Below are positions 17,805 through 25,912 of a stretch of 64,000 bases of DNA, one piece after another; positions within the stretch are counted from its first letter, which is position 1; the number at the start of each line of letters is the position of its first letter. The DNA lies in the NCBI RefSeq assembly GCF_016704835.1, contig NZ_JADIZJ010000022.1:62001-126000 (forward strand), in the 5' to 3' direction. The position numbers and the translations under genes are program-made. The stretch is from Sphingopyxis sp. GTDB taxonomy: Bacteria > Pseudomonadota > Alphaproteobacteria > Sphingomonadales > Sphingomonadaceae. The notes under the pieces are model-generated. The model was given only the letters and a program-made list of their open reading frames with translations, had not been told where the DNA came from and did no database searches.

Positions 17805-18740
17805 ATGGCGAAACAGCCCAAGGCCGGCAAAGTCGGCGAAAGCGCGAAAGAGCAAAAGGGAAAGGCGAAGGCCGCAGCGAAGCTGCGACGCGAAGTCGGA
17901 TCGGGCAAGACGATTGCCCGGCCGCCATCGGATCGCGAAGTCGAGCTCGACCGCCCGCCGAAATGGCAGCCGCGCTATCCCGGTTCGGGCCGGCTTGAGG
18001 GCAAAGTGGCGATCGTCACCGGCGGCGACAGCGGCATCGGCCGCGCCGTCTGTGCACTGTTCGCGCGCGAGGGGGCTGATATCGCGATCGTCTATCTCGA
18101 CAACCGGGCGGACGCGGTCGAGACCGCGGCAATCGTGGAGGCAGAGGGGCGCCGCGCCATCGCGATCAAGGCCGATGTCGGCAAAGCAAAGTCGGGCGAA
18201 ACGATCGTTGCGCAAACGGTCGCGAAGCTGGGGCGGCTGGACATCCTCATCAACAATGCCGGCGAGCAGCACCCCGCCGAAGACATTCGCTCCATCAGCC
18301 CTGATCAGTTGCAACAGACCTTTGCGACGAACATTTTCGGCATGTTCTATCTCGTGCAGGCGGCGCTTCCCCACCTCAAAAAAGGCGCCGCTATCGTCAA
18401 TTGCACCAGCGTCACCATGTATCAGGGGTCGGGCGGGTTGCTCGATTACAGCGCCACCAAGGGCGCGATCACGGCGTTTACGCGCTCGCTCAGCGAAAAT
18501 CTCGTCGAGAAAGGCATCCGCGTCAACGGCGTTGCGCCGGGGCCGATCTGGACCCCGCTCAATCCGCGCGGCGGCGCCCCCGCGGACAAGGTCGCGACCT
18601 TTGGCGAGGACACGCCGATGAAGCGACCCGGCGAACCGAATGAGGTCGCGCCCTGCTTCCTGTTCCTCGCCTGCGACGACAGCAGCTATATGTCGGGCCA
18701 GGTGCTGCATCCCAACGGCGGCACGATCGTTAATGGGTAG
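17805..18740 (+). CDS. Short-chain dehydrogenase (general stress, YghA/YdaD-like)
   Basis: A 311-residue SDR oxidoreductase with a 55-residue Lys/Ala-rich N-terminal extension before the Rossmann start VAIVTGGDSGIGRAV. The catalytic triad is seen as Ser in CTSVTMY and YSATK (Tyr, Lys); the structural NNAG is present. This longer type of SDR with a charged extension is like YghA of E. coli and YdaD of Bacillus, linked to general stress. The substrate is unknown. The Lys-rich DUF3008 protein that follows strengthens a stress role by inference. Confidence 0.9.
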   Translation: MAKQPKAGKVGESAKEQKGKAKAAAKLRREVGSGKTIARPPSDREVELDRPPKWQPRYPGSGRLEGKVAIVTGGDSGIGRAVCALFAREGADIAIVYLDNRADAVETAAIVEAEGRRAIAIKADVGKAKSGETIVAQTVAKLGRLDILINNAGEQHPAEDIRSISPDQLQQTFATNIFGMFYLVQAALPHLKKGAAIVNCTSVTMYQGSGGLLDYSATKGAITAFTRSLSENLVEKGIRVNGVAPGPIWTPLNPRGGAPADKVATFGEDTPMKRPGEPNEVAPCFLFLACDDSSYMSGQVLHPNGGTIVNG

Positions 18741-18779
18741 GGGTATTAGCCAATAGCGGGGGAAGGCGGGAGACGGATC

Positions 18780-18962
18780 ATGCCAGCCAAATCCAAGGCG
18801 CAGCAAAAGGCGGCGGGCGCCGCGCTCAGCGCCAAGCGCGGCGATACGCCGAAATCGAAACTCAAGGGCGCATCGAAGCAGATGGCCGAAAATATGAGCG
18901 AGGCCGAACTCGAAGATTTCGCGTCAGGCTCGGCCAAGGGCAAGCCTGACCATATCGACTGA
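18780..18962 (+). CDS. DUF3008 small Lys-rich protein
   Basis: A 60-residue, highly charged, probably disordered protein (MPAKSKAQQKAAGAALSAKR, then KQMAENMSEAELEDFAS). This is the DUF3008 pattern. Members are frequent in stress regulons of alphaproteobacteria, though a molecular function is not known. It lies 39 bases after the SDR in the same direction and its stop abuts that of the convergent monooxygenase gene. Confidence 0.8.
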   Translation: MPAKSKAQQKAAGAALSAKRGDTPKSKLKGASKQMAENMSEAELEDFASGSAKGKPDHID

Positions 18963-20501
18963 TTATTCGGCGGCTTCCAACTCGGCGGGTATCGAAACCA
19001 GCGACCGCGCATTGCCGAATGCCAGCACCCCGTCGTCGATAGCGCCGGTCTTCATGTCGATGCGGTCCTGGATGTAATTCTGGTTGAGCCGCCACGGCAG
19101 CTTGTCGGCGTTTTTCGGCATGATGTGCAGCGAGCGTTGGATATAACCCGATGAGAAGTCGAAAATATTCTCTTCGGTCAGCGCCGCCGGGTCGGCGAGC
19201 GCCGGGGTCGCCACGGTCGTGCCTGTCGCTCGCATATGGTTCAGCACGCGGCAGACATATTCGGCGACGATGTCGGCGCGCAGCGTCCAGCTGGCGTTGA
19301 GGTAACCGAACACCGCTGAGAAATTCGGGACGTTCGAGAACATGCACGCCTTGTAATAATAATGCTCGCTCCAGTCGACGAGCGCGCCATCGACGCGCAC
19401 CGGAATCTTGCCTGCGACGGCGAGTTTGAGCCCGGTTGCGGTGACGATGATGTCGGCGTCGAGATGCTGGCCCGACTTCAACTGGATGCCGGACGCGTCA
19501 AAGCGCTCGATATGATCGGTGACGATGGATGCCTTGTCGGCCTTCATCGCGTTGAAAAAATCGGCGTCGGGAACCAGGCACAGGCGCTGGTCCCATGGAT
19601 TATAAGGCGGGGTGAACGCCTTTTCATCATAGCGCTCGCCGAGCGCGTCCTTGATCTTGCCGGTCAGGAAATCCTGACCTTCTCGGGCTTTTCGCGCGCG
19701 GCGAAAACCGATGTCTTGCAGCTTCACATTCTTGAAGCGCGTGATCTTATAGGCGAGCTTTTCAGGCAGGACCTTGCGCAGGAAATTGGCCAGGGCATCC
19801 TTCGCCGGCCGGATGAAATACCAGGTCGGGGTGCGCTGGAGCATTGTTACATGCGCGGCCTTGTCGGCCATCGACGGGACGATCGTGACCGCCGTCGCGC
19901 CTGACCCGATCACGACGACCCTCTTGCCCGTATAATCGAGATTTTCGGGCCAGAATTGCGGATGGATGATCTGGCCCTGAAAATCTTCGCGCCCCGTGAA
20001 GCTGGCGTCGAACGGCTCGTCATAATCATAATAACCAGCCCCGAGGTAGAGCCAGCGCGCGGTGGTCGTCGACGTTCCGCCCGCATTGTCCTCCAGCGTG
20101 ACCGTCCAGCGCGCCGCCGCACTGTCCCAATCGGCGCCGACCACCTTGCGGTCGAAGCGGATGCGCTCGCGGATATGGCGCTCGTCGACGATGCGATTGA
20201 GATATTCGAGAATCGCAGGGCCGTCGGCGATCGTCTTTTCATGCTTCCATGGTTCGAACACGAACCCCAGCGTGTGCATGTCGCTGTCCGATCGGATGCC
20301 GGGATAACGGAACAGATCCCAGGTGCCGCCCAGATTGGCGCGGCGTTCGACGAGTGCGAAGCTGCGGTCTGGACTATACTGCTGGAGATGGACCGCCATG
20401 CCGATGCCCGAGATGCCGGCGCCGACGATCAGCACATCCTGATCGACCGGTGCAGCTTTCGTCTCTGCGGCGCGTTCCCTCGTCGCGGTACCTGCCATCA
20501 T
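18963..20501 (-). CDS. EthA-like Baeyer-Villiger monooxygenase (NAD(P)/FAD-dependent)
   Basis: A 512-residue flavin monooxygenase. The FAD motif is VGAGISGIGMA near residue 27; the Baeyer-Villiger fingerprint FxGxxxHxxxWP is FQGQIIHPQFWP; the second Rossmann motif is VVVIGSGATAVTIVP. Length and sequence place it near EthA, which turns ketones into esters and also activates ethionamide in mycobacteria. The substrate here is unknown. It is divergent from the Nudix/DUF47/Pit cluster and its 5' region has paired repeats suggesting local regulation. Confidence 0.9.
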   Translation of the reverse strand: MMAGTATRERAAETKAAPVDQDVLIVGAGISGIGMAVHLQQYSPDRSFALVERRANLGGTWDLFRYPGIRSDSDMHTLGFVFEPWKHEKTIADGPAILEYLNRIVDERHIRERIRFDRKVVGADWDSAAARWTVTLEDNAGGTSTTTARWLYLGAGYYDYDEPFDASFTGREDFQGQIIHPQFWPENLDYTGKRVVVIGSGATAVTIVPSMADKAAHVTMLQRTPTWYFIRPAKDALANFLRKVLPEKLAYKITRFKNVKLQDIGFRRARKAREGQDFLTGKIKDALGERYDEKAFTPPYNPWDQRLCLVPDADFFNAMKADKASIVTDHIERFDASGIQLKSGQHLDADIIVTATGLKLAVAGKIPVRVDGALVDWSEHYYYKACMFSNVPNFSAVFGYLNASWTLRADIVAEYVCRVLNHMRATGTTVATPALADPAALTEENIFDFSSGYIQRSLHIMPKNADKLPWRLNQNYIQDRIDMKTGAIDDGVLAFGNARSLVSIPAELEAAE

Positions 20502-20519
20502 CCTGTCTCCCGGCTATGT

Positions 20520-20570
20520 TTGACGTCAGCTTACGCACCGCGTTGCATTTTGCAATCGAATTGACGTTAA
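20520..20570. promoter_or_regulatory. Paired motifs in the promoter of the EthA-like gene
   Basis: TTGACGTCA at 20520-20528 (containing the perfect palindrome TGACGTCA) is repeated as TTGACGTTA at 20561-20569. Between them is the palindrome TTGCA-TTT-TGCAA at 20543-20555. All lie within 70 bases of the monooxygenase start. They look like operator sites for a TetR- or other dimeric regulator; none is encoded next door. Confidence 0.35.
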
Positions 20571-20604
20571 CGGAAAGCGGCGCCGCGACGAAGCCCGCTT
20601 GTCG

Positions 20605-20644
20605 CTGTCATATTATTGTCATAGAGGCGTAACGCTTTTGTCAC
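20605..20644 (+). promoter_or_regulatory. Pho-box-like array before the Nudix/DUF47/Pit cluster
   Basis: CTGTCAT at 20605-20611, four bases, then TTGTCAT at 20616-20622 matches the PHO box form CTGTCAT-N4-CTGTCA(C/T) with one mismatch. A third half-site TTGTCAC at 20638-20644 lies 22 bases on, in the same 11-base phase. The array ends 10 bases before the first ATG of the cluster, so bound PhoB would sit over the transcript start. Confidence 0.7.
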
Positions 20645-20654
20645 CTTGGCCCCC

Positions 20655-21812
20655 ATGGGCGATAAACTTCCGGAAAAGGTAGAGTCTGTGCGTCAGATCG
20701 CTGTCCTCCCTTATCGATTCGGCGGATCGGCTCAGGATGGTCCGACCGAAATTCTGCTGATCACGTCGCGCGAGACGAAGCGCTGGGTGGTGCCGAAAGG
20801 CAATCCGCTGTCGGGCATGACGCGCCACGCCGCCGCCGCTGTCGAAGCCGAGGAAGAAGCCGGCGTCACCGGCGCGGTATGTCCGACCCCGATCGGCAGT
20901 TATGAATATCGCAAGCGGCGCGCGAACGGTGCGTCGATCATGTACAATGTCGAAGTCTTTCCGCTCGCGGTGACCAACGAGCTCACCGACTGGAAAGAAA
21001 TGGATGAGCGCGAGCGCAAATGGTTCTCGTTCCGCGATGCCGCTTCGGCGGTAGACGAGCCCGATCTACAGGCACTGATCCGTTCGTTTGGCGATGGCGG
21101 CTTTCGTGCCGTCGCCGCGCCGAGAAGCGCCACCCAGAATGTTGCAGAAAAAGCCGGAGTAAGCTGGATGTTCGCATGGTTTCAGCGTTTGCTGCCGCGA
21201 CAGGGAAATTTCTTTGAATTGTTCGAAAGCCACGCGGCGACGCTGGTGGCGGGCGCGAACGCCTTGTCGCGGATGCTGCAGGGCGGCGAGGGCATGGCTG
21301 ACCATGTCCAGGAAATCATCGAGCGCGAGCATGACGCCGACGCGATCACTCGTGAAGTGTTGCAGACCGTTCGCCGGACTTTCCTGACCCCGTTCGACCG
21401 CAGCGCGATCACCGATCTGATCGCTTCAATGGACGATGCGATCGACGAGATGCAGAAAACCGCGGGCGCGGTCGACCTCTACGATGTCACCGAATTCGAG
21501 CCCGAGATGCGCGATATCGGCGGCATCATCGTCGACGCGGCGCGGCTCACCGCCGAAGCCTTGCCGCTGCTGCGTAACATTGGCGCCAACGGGCCGCGGC
21601 TCCACGAACTGACCGAACGTCTGGTTCGGATGGAGGGCCATGCCGACGAAATCCATGCGGTCGGACTCAAGCGGCTGTTCCGAGAGCATGGCGAAGCCAA
21701 CCCGACGCGTTTTCTGATCGCGCGCGAGCTGTTCCGTCACCTCGAGCGCGTCACCGACAGTTTCGAGGATGTCGCGAACGAGATCGACGGCCTGGTCATC
21801 GACCACGCATAA
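20655..21812 (+). CDS. Nudix hydrolase joined in frame to a DUF47 (PhoU-like) domain
   Basis: One open frame of 385 residues. Residues 13-144 form a Nudix domain of the DIPP/alphaproteobacterial type (KRWVVPKG entry, box at 49-71 with the EAEEEAG core). Two box residues differ from GX5EX7REUXEEXGU: the first Glu is Met55 and the Arg is Val63, both tolerated in this subgroup. After a linker (145-171), residues 172-385 are a complete DUF47 domain, the PhoU-like partner of Pit transporters. An internal ATG at 21168 has its own good ribosome binding site, so free DUF47 may also be made. Start is ATG 20655; GTG 20688, preceded by GGAAAAGG, is an alternative. Confidence 0.88.
   Translation: MGDKLPEKVESVRQIAVLPYRFGGSAQDGPTEILLITSRETKRWVVPKGNPLSGMTRHAAAAVEAEEEAGVTGAVCPTPIGSYEYRKRRANGASIMYNVEVFPLAVTNELTDWKEMDERERKWFSFRDAASAVDEPDLQALIRSFGDGGFRAVAAPRSATQNVAEKAGVSWMFAWFQRLLPRQGNFFELFESHAATLVAGANALSRMLQGGEGMADHVQEIIEREHDADAITREVLQTVRRTFLTPFDRSAITDLIASMDDAIDEMQKTAGAVDLYDVTEFEPEMRDIGGIIVDAARLTAEALPLLRNIGANGPRLHELTERLVRMEGHADEIHAVGLKRLFREHGEANPTRFLIARELFRHLERVTDSFEDVANEIDGLVIDHA
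21156..21170 (+). promoter_or_regulatory. Internal ribosome binding site and start for DUF47
   Basis: GGAG at 21156-21159 is 8 bases before the in-frame ATG at 21168, which begins MFAWFQRLLPRQG, the usual first residues of stand-alone DUF47 proteins. Translation from here gives 214 residues, the normal DUF47 length. Confidence 0.6.
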
Positions 21813-21827
21813 GCGGGGGCGCCAACC

Positions 21828-22841
21828 ATGCACGAACTCGCTTTCCCGCTTCTCGTCGGCCTCGTCATCCTGGCGCTGGCGTTCGACTTCCTCAACGGTC
21901 TGCACGATGCCGCAAACAGCATTGCGACCGTCGTCGCAACGCGGCTGCTCCGGCCGGTGCAGGCGGTGCTGTTCGCCGCTTTCTTCAATTTTGCCGCCTA
22001 TTTCCTGTCGATCATCTTTCCCGAACTGCACAAGGTTGCCGAGACGATCGGCAAGGGGATCATCGACAAGGATCTGGTGACCCCCGCGGTCGTGTTCGGC
22101 GCGCTGGTGGGCGCAATGTTCTGGAACATTGTCACCTGGCTGAAAGGTATCCCGTCCTCGTCGAGCCACGCGCTGGTCGGCGGCATCGTCGGCGCCGGGG
22201 TGGCGCATGCCGGGTTTGAGGGAATCGAGTGGACCGGGCTCAACAAGACCGTGATCGCGATCTTCCTCTCGCCGATGCTCGGCATGCTGCTGGCGATGCT
22301 GGTGATGCTGCTCAGCAGCTGGGCGCTGCGCCGCGCTACCGCGAATTTCGCAGAGAAGACGTTTCGCCGTCTCCACCTGCTGTCCTCGGCCGCCTATTCG
22401 ATCAGCCACGGACTTAACGATGCGCAAAAGACGATGGGGATCATCGCGGTACTGCTCTATTCGACGGGCTATCTGAAGGGCGAGTTTCATGTCCCGCATT
22501 GGGTGGCGTTCAGCTGCTATGTCGCCATCGCGCTCGGCACGCTGTCGGGGGGGTGGAAGATCATCGAGACGATGGGCGGGCGGATCACCAAGCTGTCGCA
22601 TCATCAGGGCTTTGCCGCATCGACCGGCGGGTCGATCATGGTGTTCACCGCCAGCCTGCTCGGCATTCCGGTGTCGACGACGCACACCATCACCGGCAGC
22701 ATCATCGGTGCCGGCGTCGCCCGCCGGGCGAGCGCGGTGCGCTGGGGCGTCGCCAGCAATGTCGTCGCGGCGTGGTTCATCACCATCCCGGCCAGCGCGA
22801 TTGTCGCGGCGACCTTCTATGGCATCACCCGCCTGTTCTGA
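21828..22841 (+). CDS. pit: Low-affinity inorganic phosphate transporter (PiT family)
   Basis: A 337-residue inner-membrane phosphate/cation symporter. Both PiT repeats are present, with signatures LNGLHDAANSIATVVATR near the N-terminus and SHGLNDAQKTMGIIAVLL in the second half; about ten hydrophobic helices. It follows the Nudix-DUF47 frame by 15 bases, so it is co-transcribed with its DUF47 partner. In Sinorhizobium meliloti the comparable DUF47-pit operon is repressed by PhoB, which fits the Pho-box-like array seen upstream here. Confidence 0.94.
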   Translation: MHELAFPLLVGLVILALAFDFLNGLHDAANSIATVVATRLLRPVQAVLFAAFFNFAAYFLSIIFPELHKVAETIGKGIIDKDLVTPAVVFGALVGAMFWNIVTWLKGIPSSSSHALVGGIVGAGVAHAGFEGIEWTGLNKTVIAIFLSPMLGMLLAMLVMLLSSWALRRATANFAEKTFRRLHLLSSAAYSISHGLNDAQKTMGIIAVLLYSTGYLKGEFHVPHWVAFSCYVAIALGTLSGGWKIIETMGGRITKLSHHQGFAASTGGSIMVFTASLLGIPVSTTHTITGSIIGAGVARRASAVRWGVASNVVAAWFITIPASAIVAATFYGITRLF

Positions 22842-24320
22842 TCATTTCGCGGGCCGATAATCGACGCTCGCGCCGCCGAACATCCGCACCGGCAGGTACA
22901 GCCCGTTGCCATAGGCCTTGATCTGCCCAATCTCGAAACCATCGACCCGGGTGCGGATGACAAAGGCGCCCTCGCGCCGCTGGTCGACGGCGTGCTTGAT
23001 CTTGCCCTGCAGTTCGCCAAGGTCGCGCGCGAAATTCTGCGTCAATGCATCGGCGATCAGCGGGGCAAAGCCCGGGCTTTGCCCAAGCGTGATGAGCAGA
23101 TCGCCGCCGACCCCATTGGTGTCGCCGTTGATTACCAGATCGGCGAAATGCACCTCGGCCGACCCCGGCTTGTTGACGGGAACCGCCGTCATCCAGATGC
23201 GGCCGCGGGTCGGCTCGCCGCTGCGGTCGGCCAGTCGCATCGCGACATCGACACCCAAAGCGATGCGTCCGTCGGGCGCGCCATAGATCGTCGATTTGCC
23301 GAATTTGACCGTCATCGGTCCGACCTTGGGCAGGTCGAACGGCCGCGCCGACCGCTTGAGCAGCGCGCGATCGACGACGGGCTGAAGCTGGGCATAATCG
23401 GCGAGCACCGGCACCCGTACGTCGAGGAGCGGCTTGGGCGCGGCGCGGACCATGTTCGGCAACGGGGTCGGCGTCGGATCGGTCGGGCGACCCGAAACAA
23501 AGGTCTCGGTAATCGCCTCAAGCCCGAGGTTGAGCCGCAGCTGCTGCCCCTCCATTCGATATCCGCCGTAAAGGATGCGCTTCGGGGTGACGCGCATCCA
23601 CACCGGCGGCTTGTCACGGTTGAGTTCGAGCGCGGTGAAGCTTTGCCGCCACACCTCGGCCGCCTGATTGCGAATGTCGATGCGGGCGATCTCGCGGTTC
23701 ACTTCGCGCTCGACGTCGCGCACGACGGGTTTCAGCTTGGCATCGGCTTCATCGGTAAAGATGATGCGGCGCCCAAGAAAATCGATCCCCGGTGCCTTCG
23801 TCCAGCCATAACTGATCCGCGCCGTGCCGCGGGTGCGCCAGTCGGGGGTGATGTCGATCTTGATCCGCGCGTGCGCCATCGCGGCGCCGGTCGCGGTCTC
23901 GCCCTTCAGCACCCCGCCAACGTCGCGCGCCGCGATCGTCGCGTTCAGCGGCACATCGACGATCATCTCGTCGCCCACCCCGCGCAGCCGCAAAGGACCG
24001 CGCGTGACCCGCCCGACGATCGTGCAGGCGATGGGAGGCGTGACCTTGACCTTCTTGCCAAACAGCTTGACCTGCTGCGGCTTGACGCACGCGCGCTCGC
24101 GCCGGTTGATCGTCCACAGCGTCTTTGGCACCGCGCGTTCGAGCGCCTGTTTGAGCGCAGTCGTGTCGGCGTTGATCGGCACTGCAATCAGCGACTTTTG
24201 CGTCGGCGAGGGCGCCTTGTCGGTCGCGCGCGGCGGGGCTTCGACGGCGACCTTGCGGTCGCAGGCGGCGAGCGCGGTCGCCGCTACGATCGCCACGGCT
24301 ATTGAGTTGATCGCCCGCAT
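22842..24320 (-). CDS. DUF4403 family lipoprotein
   Basis: A 492-residue envelope protein beginning with a signal and lipobox TALAAC (Cys 20). The body has the DUF4403 features: an N-terminal VPINADTTALKQALERAVP and repeated beta-rich modules with VDVPLNATI, plus a C-terminal SPGFAPLIADAL segment. These suggest two TULIP/BPI-like lipid-binding halves, though that fold assignment is inference. No function is known. Its stop meets the stop of pit directly (convergent, no gap). Confidence 0.85.
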   Translation of the reverse strand: MRAINSIAVAIVAATALAACDRKVAVEAPPRATDKAPSPTQKSLIAVPINADTTALKQALERAVPKTLWTINRRERACVKPQQVKLFGKKVKVTPPIACTIVGRVTRGPLRLRGVGDEMIVDVPLNATIAARDVGGVLKGETATGAAMAHARIKIDITPDWRTRGTARISYGWTKAPGIDFLGRRIIFTDEADAKLKPVVRDVEREVNREIARIDIRNQAAEVWRQSFTALELNRDKPPVWMRVTPKRILYGGYRMEGQQLRLNLGLEAITETFVSGRPTDPTPTPLPNMVRAAPKPLLDVRVPVLADYAQLQPVVDRALLKRSARPFDLPKVGPMTVKFGKSTIYGAPDGRIALGVDVAMRLADRSGEPTRGRIWMTAVPVNKPGSAEVHFADLVINGDTNGVGGDLLITLGQSPGFAPLIADALTQNFARDLGELQGKIKHAVDQRREGAFVIRTRVDGFEIGQIKAYGNGLYLPVRMFGGASVDYRPAK

Positions 24321-24389
24321 GTCTCAGCCCCCGAAAGATGGTCCCGTGGTAACACCAATCGGTAAAGGCCGTTCCAACAAATCAAATGT

Positions 24390-25760
24390 TCAGAGTGAGA
24401 CAACCCCAAACAGATCATGTTCGTCGGCGTCTTCGATCGCGACATCGACGATATCGCCCGCTTTCAACGTCGCTGCGACATCGCGAAGATAGACATGGCC
24501 GTCGATCTCGGGGGCATCGGCCTGTGAGCGGCCGGTCGCGCCGATGCTGCCCTCGTCATCCGCCTCGCCGACTTCGTCGATGATCACCGGCAGCGTGCGG
24601 CCGATTTTGGCTGCGAGTTTCGCGGCGCTGATCGCCGCGGTCTTCTCCATGATGCGCTGGTAGCGCTCTTCCTTGAGCGCTTCAGGCACCTGATCGTCGA
24701 GCGCATTGGCCTGCGCGCCCGCGACGGGTTCGAAGCGGAAGGCGCCGACGCGGTCGAGCTGCGCTTCGTCGAGCCAGTCGAGGAGATATTGGAAATCGGC
24801 TTCGGTCTCGCCGGGAAAGCCGACGACAAAGCTCGAGCGGATCGCGATGTCGGGCGCAATCGCGCGCCAGTTCTTGAGGCGCTCGAGCACCTTCGCTTCG
24901 TTCGCGGGGCGCTTCATGCGCTTGAGCACGCTCGGGCTCGCGTGCTGGAAGGGAATGTCGAGATAGGGCGTCAGCAGCCCCTCGGCCATCAGCGGGATGA
25001 CCGCGTCGACGTGCGGATAGGGATAGACATAGTGCAGGCGAACCCAAGGGGCATTGCCTTCGGGGGTCCGAAGATGACCAAGGTGGCGCGCCAGGTCGGT
25101 CATGTGGGCGCGCACCTGCTCGCCGTGCCACATGCGACTTTCATGTTTCGTATCAACGCCATAGGCCGAAGTGTCCTGGCTGATCACCAGCAACTCCTTC
25201 GTTCCCGCGGCGACGAGCTTTTCGGCCTCGCGGAGCACCGCATCGATGCGGCGGCTAACGAGTTTGCCGCGCAAATCGGGGATGATGCAGAACGAGCAGC
25301 TGTGGTTGCAGCCCTCGGAGATCTTCAGATAGCTGTAGTGGCGCGGCGTCAGTTTCAGTCCGCCCTCGGGAACCAGATCGACGAACGGACCCTGGGTCGG
25401 CGGCGCGGCGTCATGGACCGCATCGACGACCTGTTCGTACTGATGCGCGCCGGTGACTGCGAGCACGTTCGGGAAGCGCGCGCGGATGACATCGGCTTCA
25501 TTGCCCATGCAGCCGGTGACGATGACGCGGCCATTCTCGGCCATCGCTTCACCGATCGCCTCGAGGCTTTCTTCCTTCGCCGAGTCGAGGAAGCCGCAGG
25601 TGTTGACGAGCACGACGTCGGCGCCGGCATAGTCGGGCGACAGGCCATAGCCGTCGGCGCGCAGCTTGGTGAGAATCCGTTCGCTGTCGACGAGCGCCTT
25701 GGGGCAGCCGAGCGAAACCATGCCGACTTTCGGCTGGGAGGGGAGGGTTTTGACTGTCAT
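24390..25760 (-). CDS. rimO: Ribosomal protein S12 (Asp89) methylthiotransferase
   Basis: A 456-residue radical SAM enzyme that thiomethylates Asp89 of ribosomal protein S12. The N-terminal UPF0004 domain starts GMVSLGCPKALVDSERIL, with additional cluster cysteines in NTCGFLDSAKEE and TGCMG; the radical SAM triad is CNHSCSFC; a C-terminal TRAM domain ends the protein. SLGCPKALVDSE distinguishes RimO from MiaB. Monocistronic by spacing. Confidence 0.96.
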   Translation of the reverse strand: MTVKTLPSQPKVGMVSLGCPKALVDSERILTKLRADGYGLSPDYAGADVVLVNTCGFLDSAKEESLEAIGEAMAENGRVIVTGCMGNEADVIRARFPNVLAVTGAHQYEQVVDAVHDAAPPTQGPFVDLVPEGGLKLTPRHYSYLKISEGCNHSCSFCIIPDLRGKLVSRRIDAVLREAEKLVAAGTKELLVISQDTSAYGVDTKHESRMWHGEQVRAHMTDLARHLGHLRTPEGNAPWVRLHYVYPYPHVDAVIPLMAEGLLTPYLDIPFQHASPSVLKRMKRPANEAKVLERLKNWRAIAPDIAIRSSFVVGFPGETEADFQYLLDWLDEAQLDRVGAFRFEPVAGAQANALDDQVPEALKEERYQRIMEKTAAISAAKLAAKIGRTLPVIIDEVGEADDEGSIGATGRSQADAPEIDGHVYLRDVAATLKAGDIVDVAIEDADEHDLFGVVSL

Positions 25761-25812
25761 GATTGCCGGCGCGCATAGGGGATTTTTTGGGGTTTGTCAC
25801 CTCCGTGCTGCG

Positions 25813-25912
25813 TTCCCTCCGGAAAAGCGAGAGGTCCGGGCTGGGCGGCCGCCGCAGGCGGCTGGCGTTCGTTCGGCGCGCTGCGCTCGCTGCCACCCCT
25901 GACCTCTCCCTT
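25813..25912. repeat. Intergenic G/C-rich palindrome
   Basis: The left part (CCTCCGGAAAAGCGAGAGG) is an approximate inverse of the right end (CCTCTCCCTTTCAGG, reaching into the next stop region). The middle has smaller hairpins GGCGGCCGCCGC and GCGCGCTGCGC. It fills the space between rimO and the hydrolase gene. It resembles dispersed intergenic elements elsewhere in the window but has no close copy here. Confidence 0.45.

Noticed and set aside
20655..20860. Nudix box changes (Glu to Met55, Arg to Val63) as evidence of an inactive enzyme
   Set aside because: Similar substitutions are common in this alphaproteobacterial Nudix subgroup, and the catalytic EAEEE core is intact.
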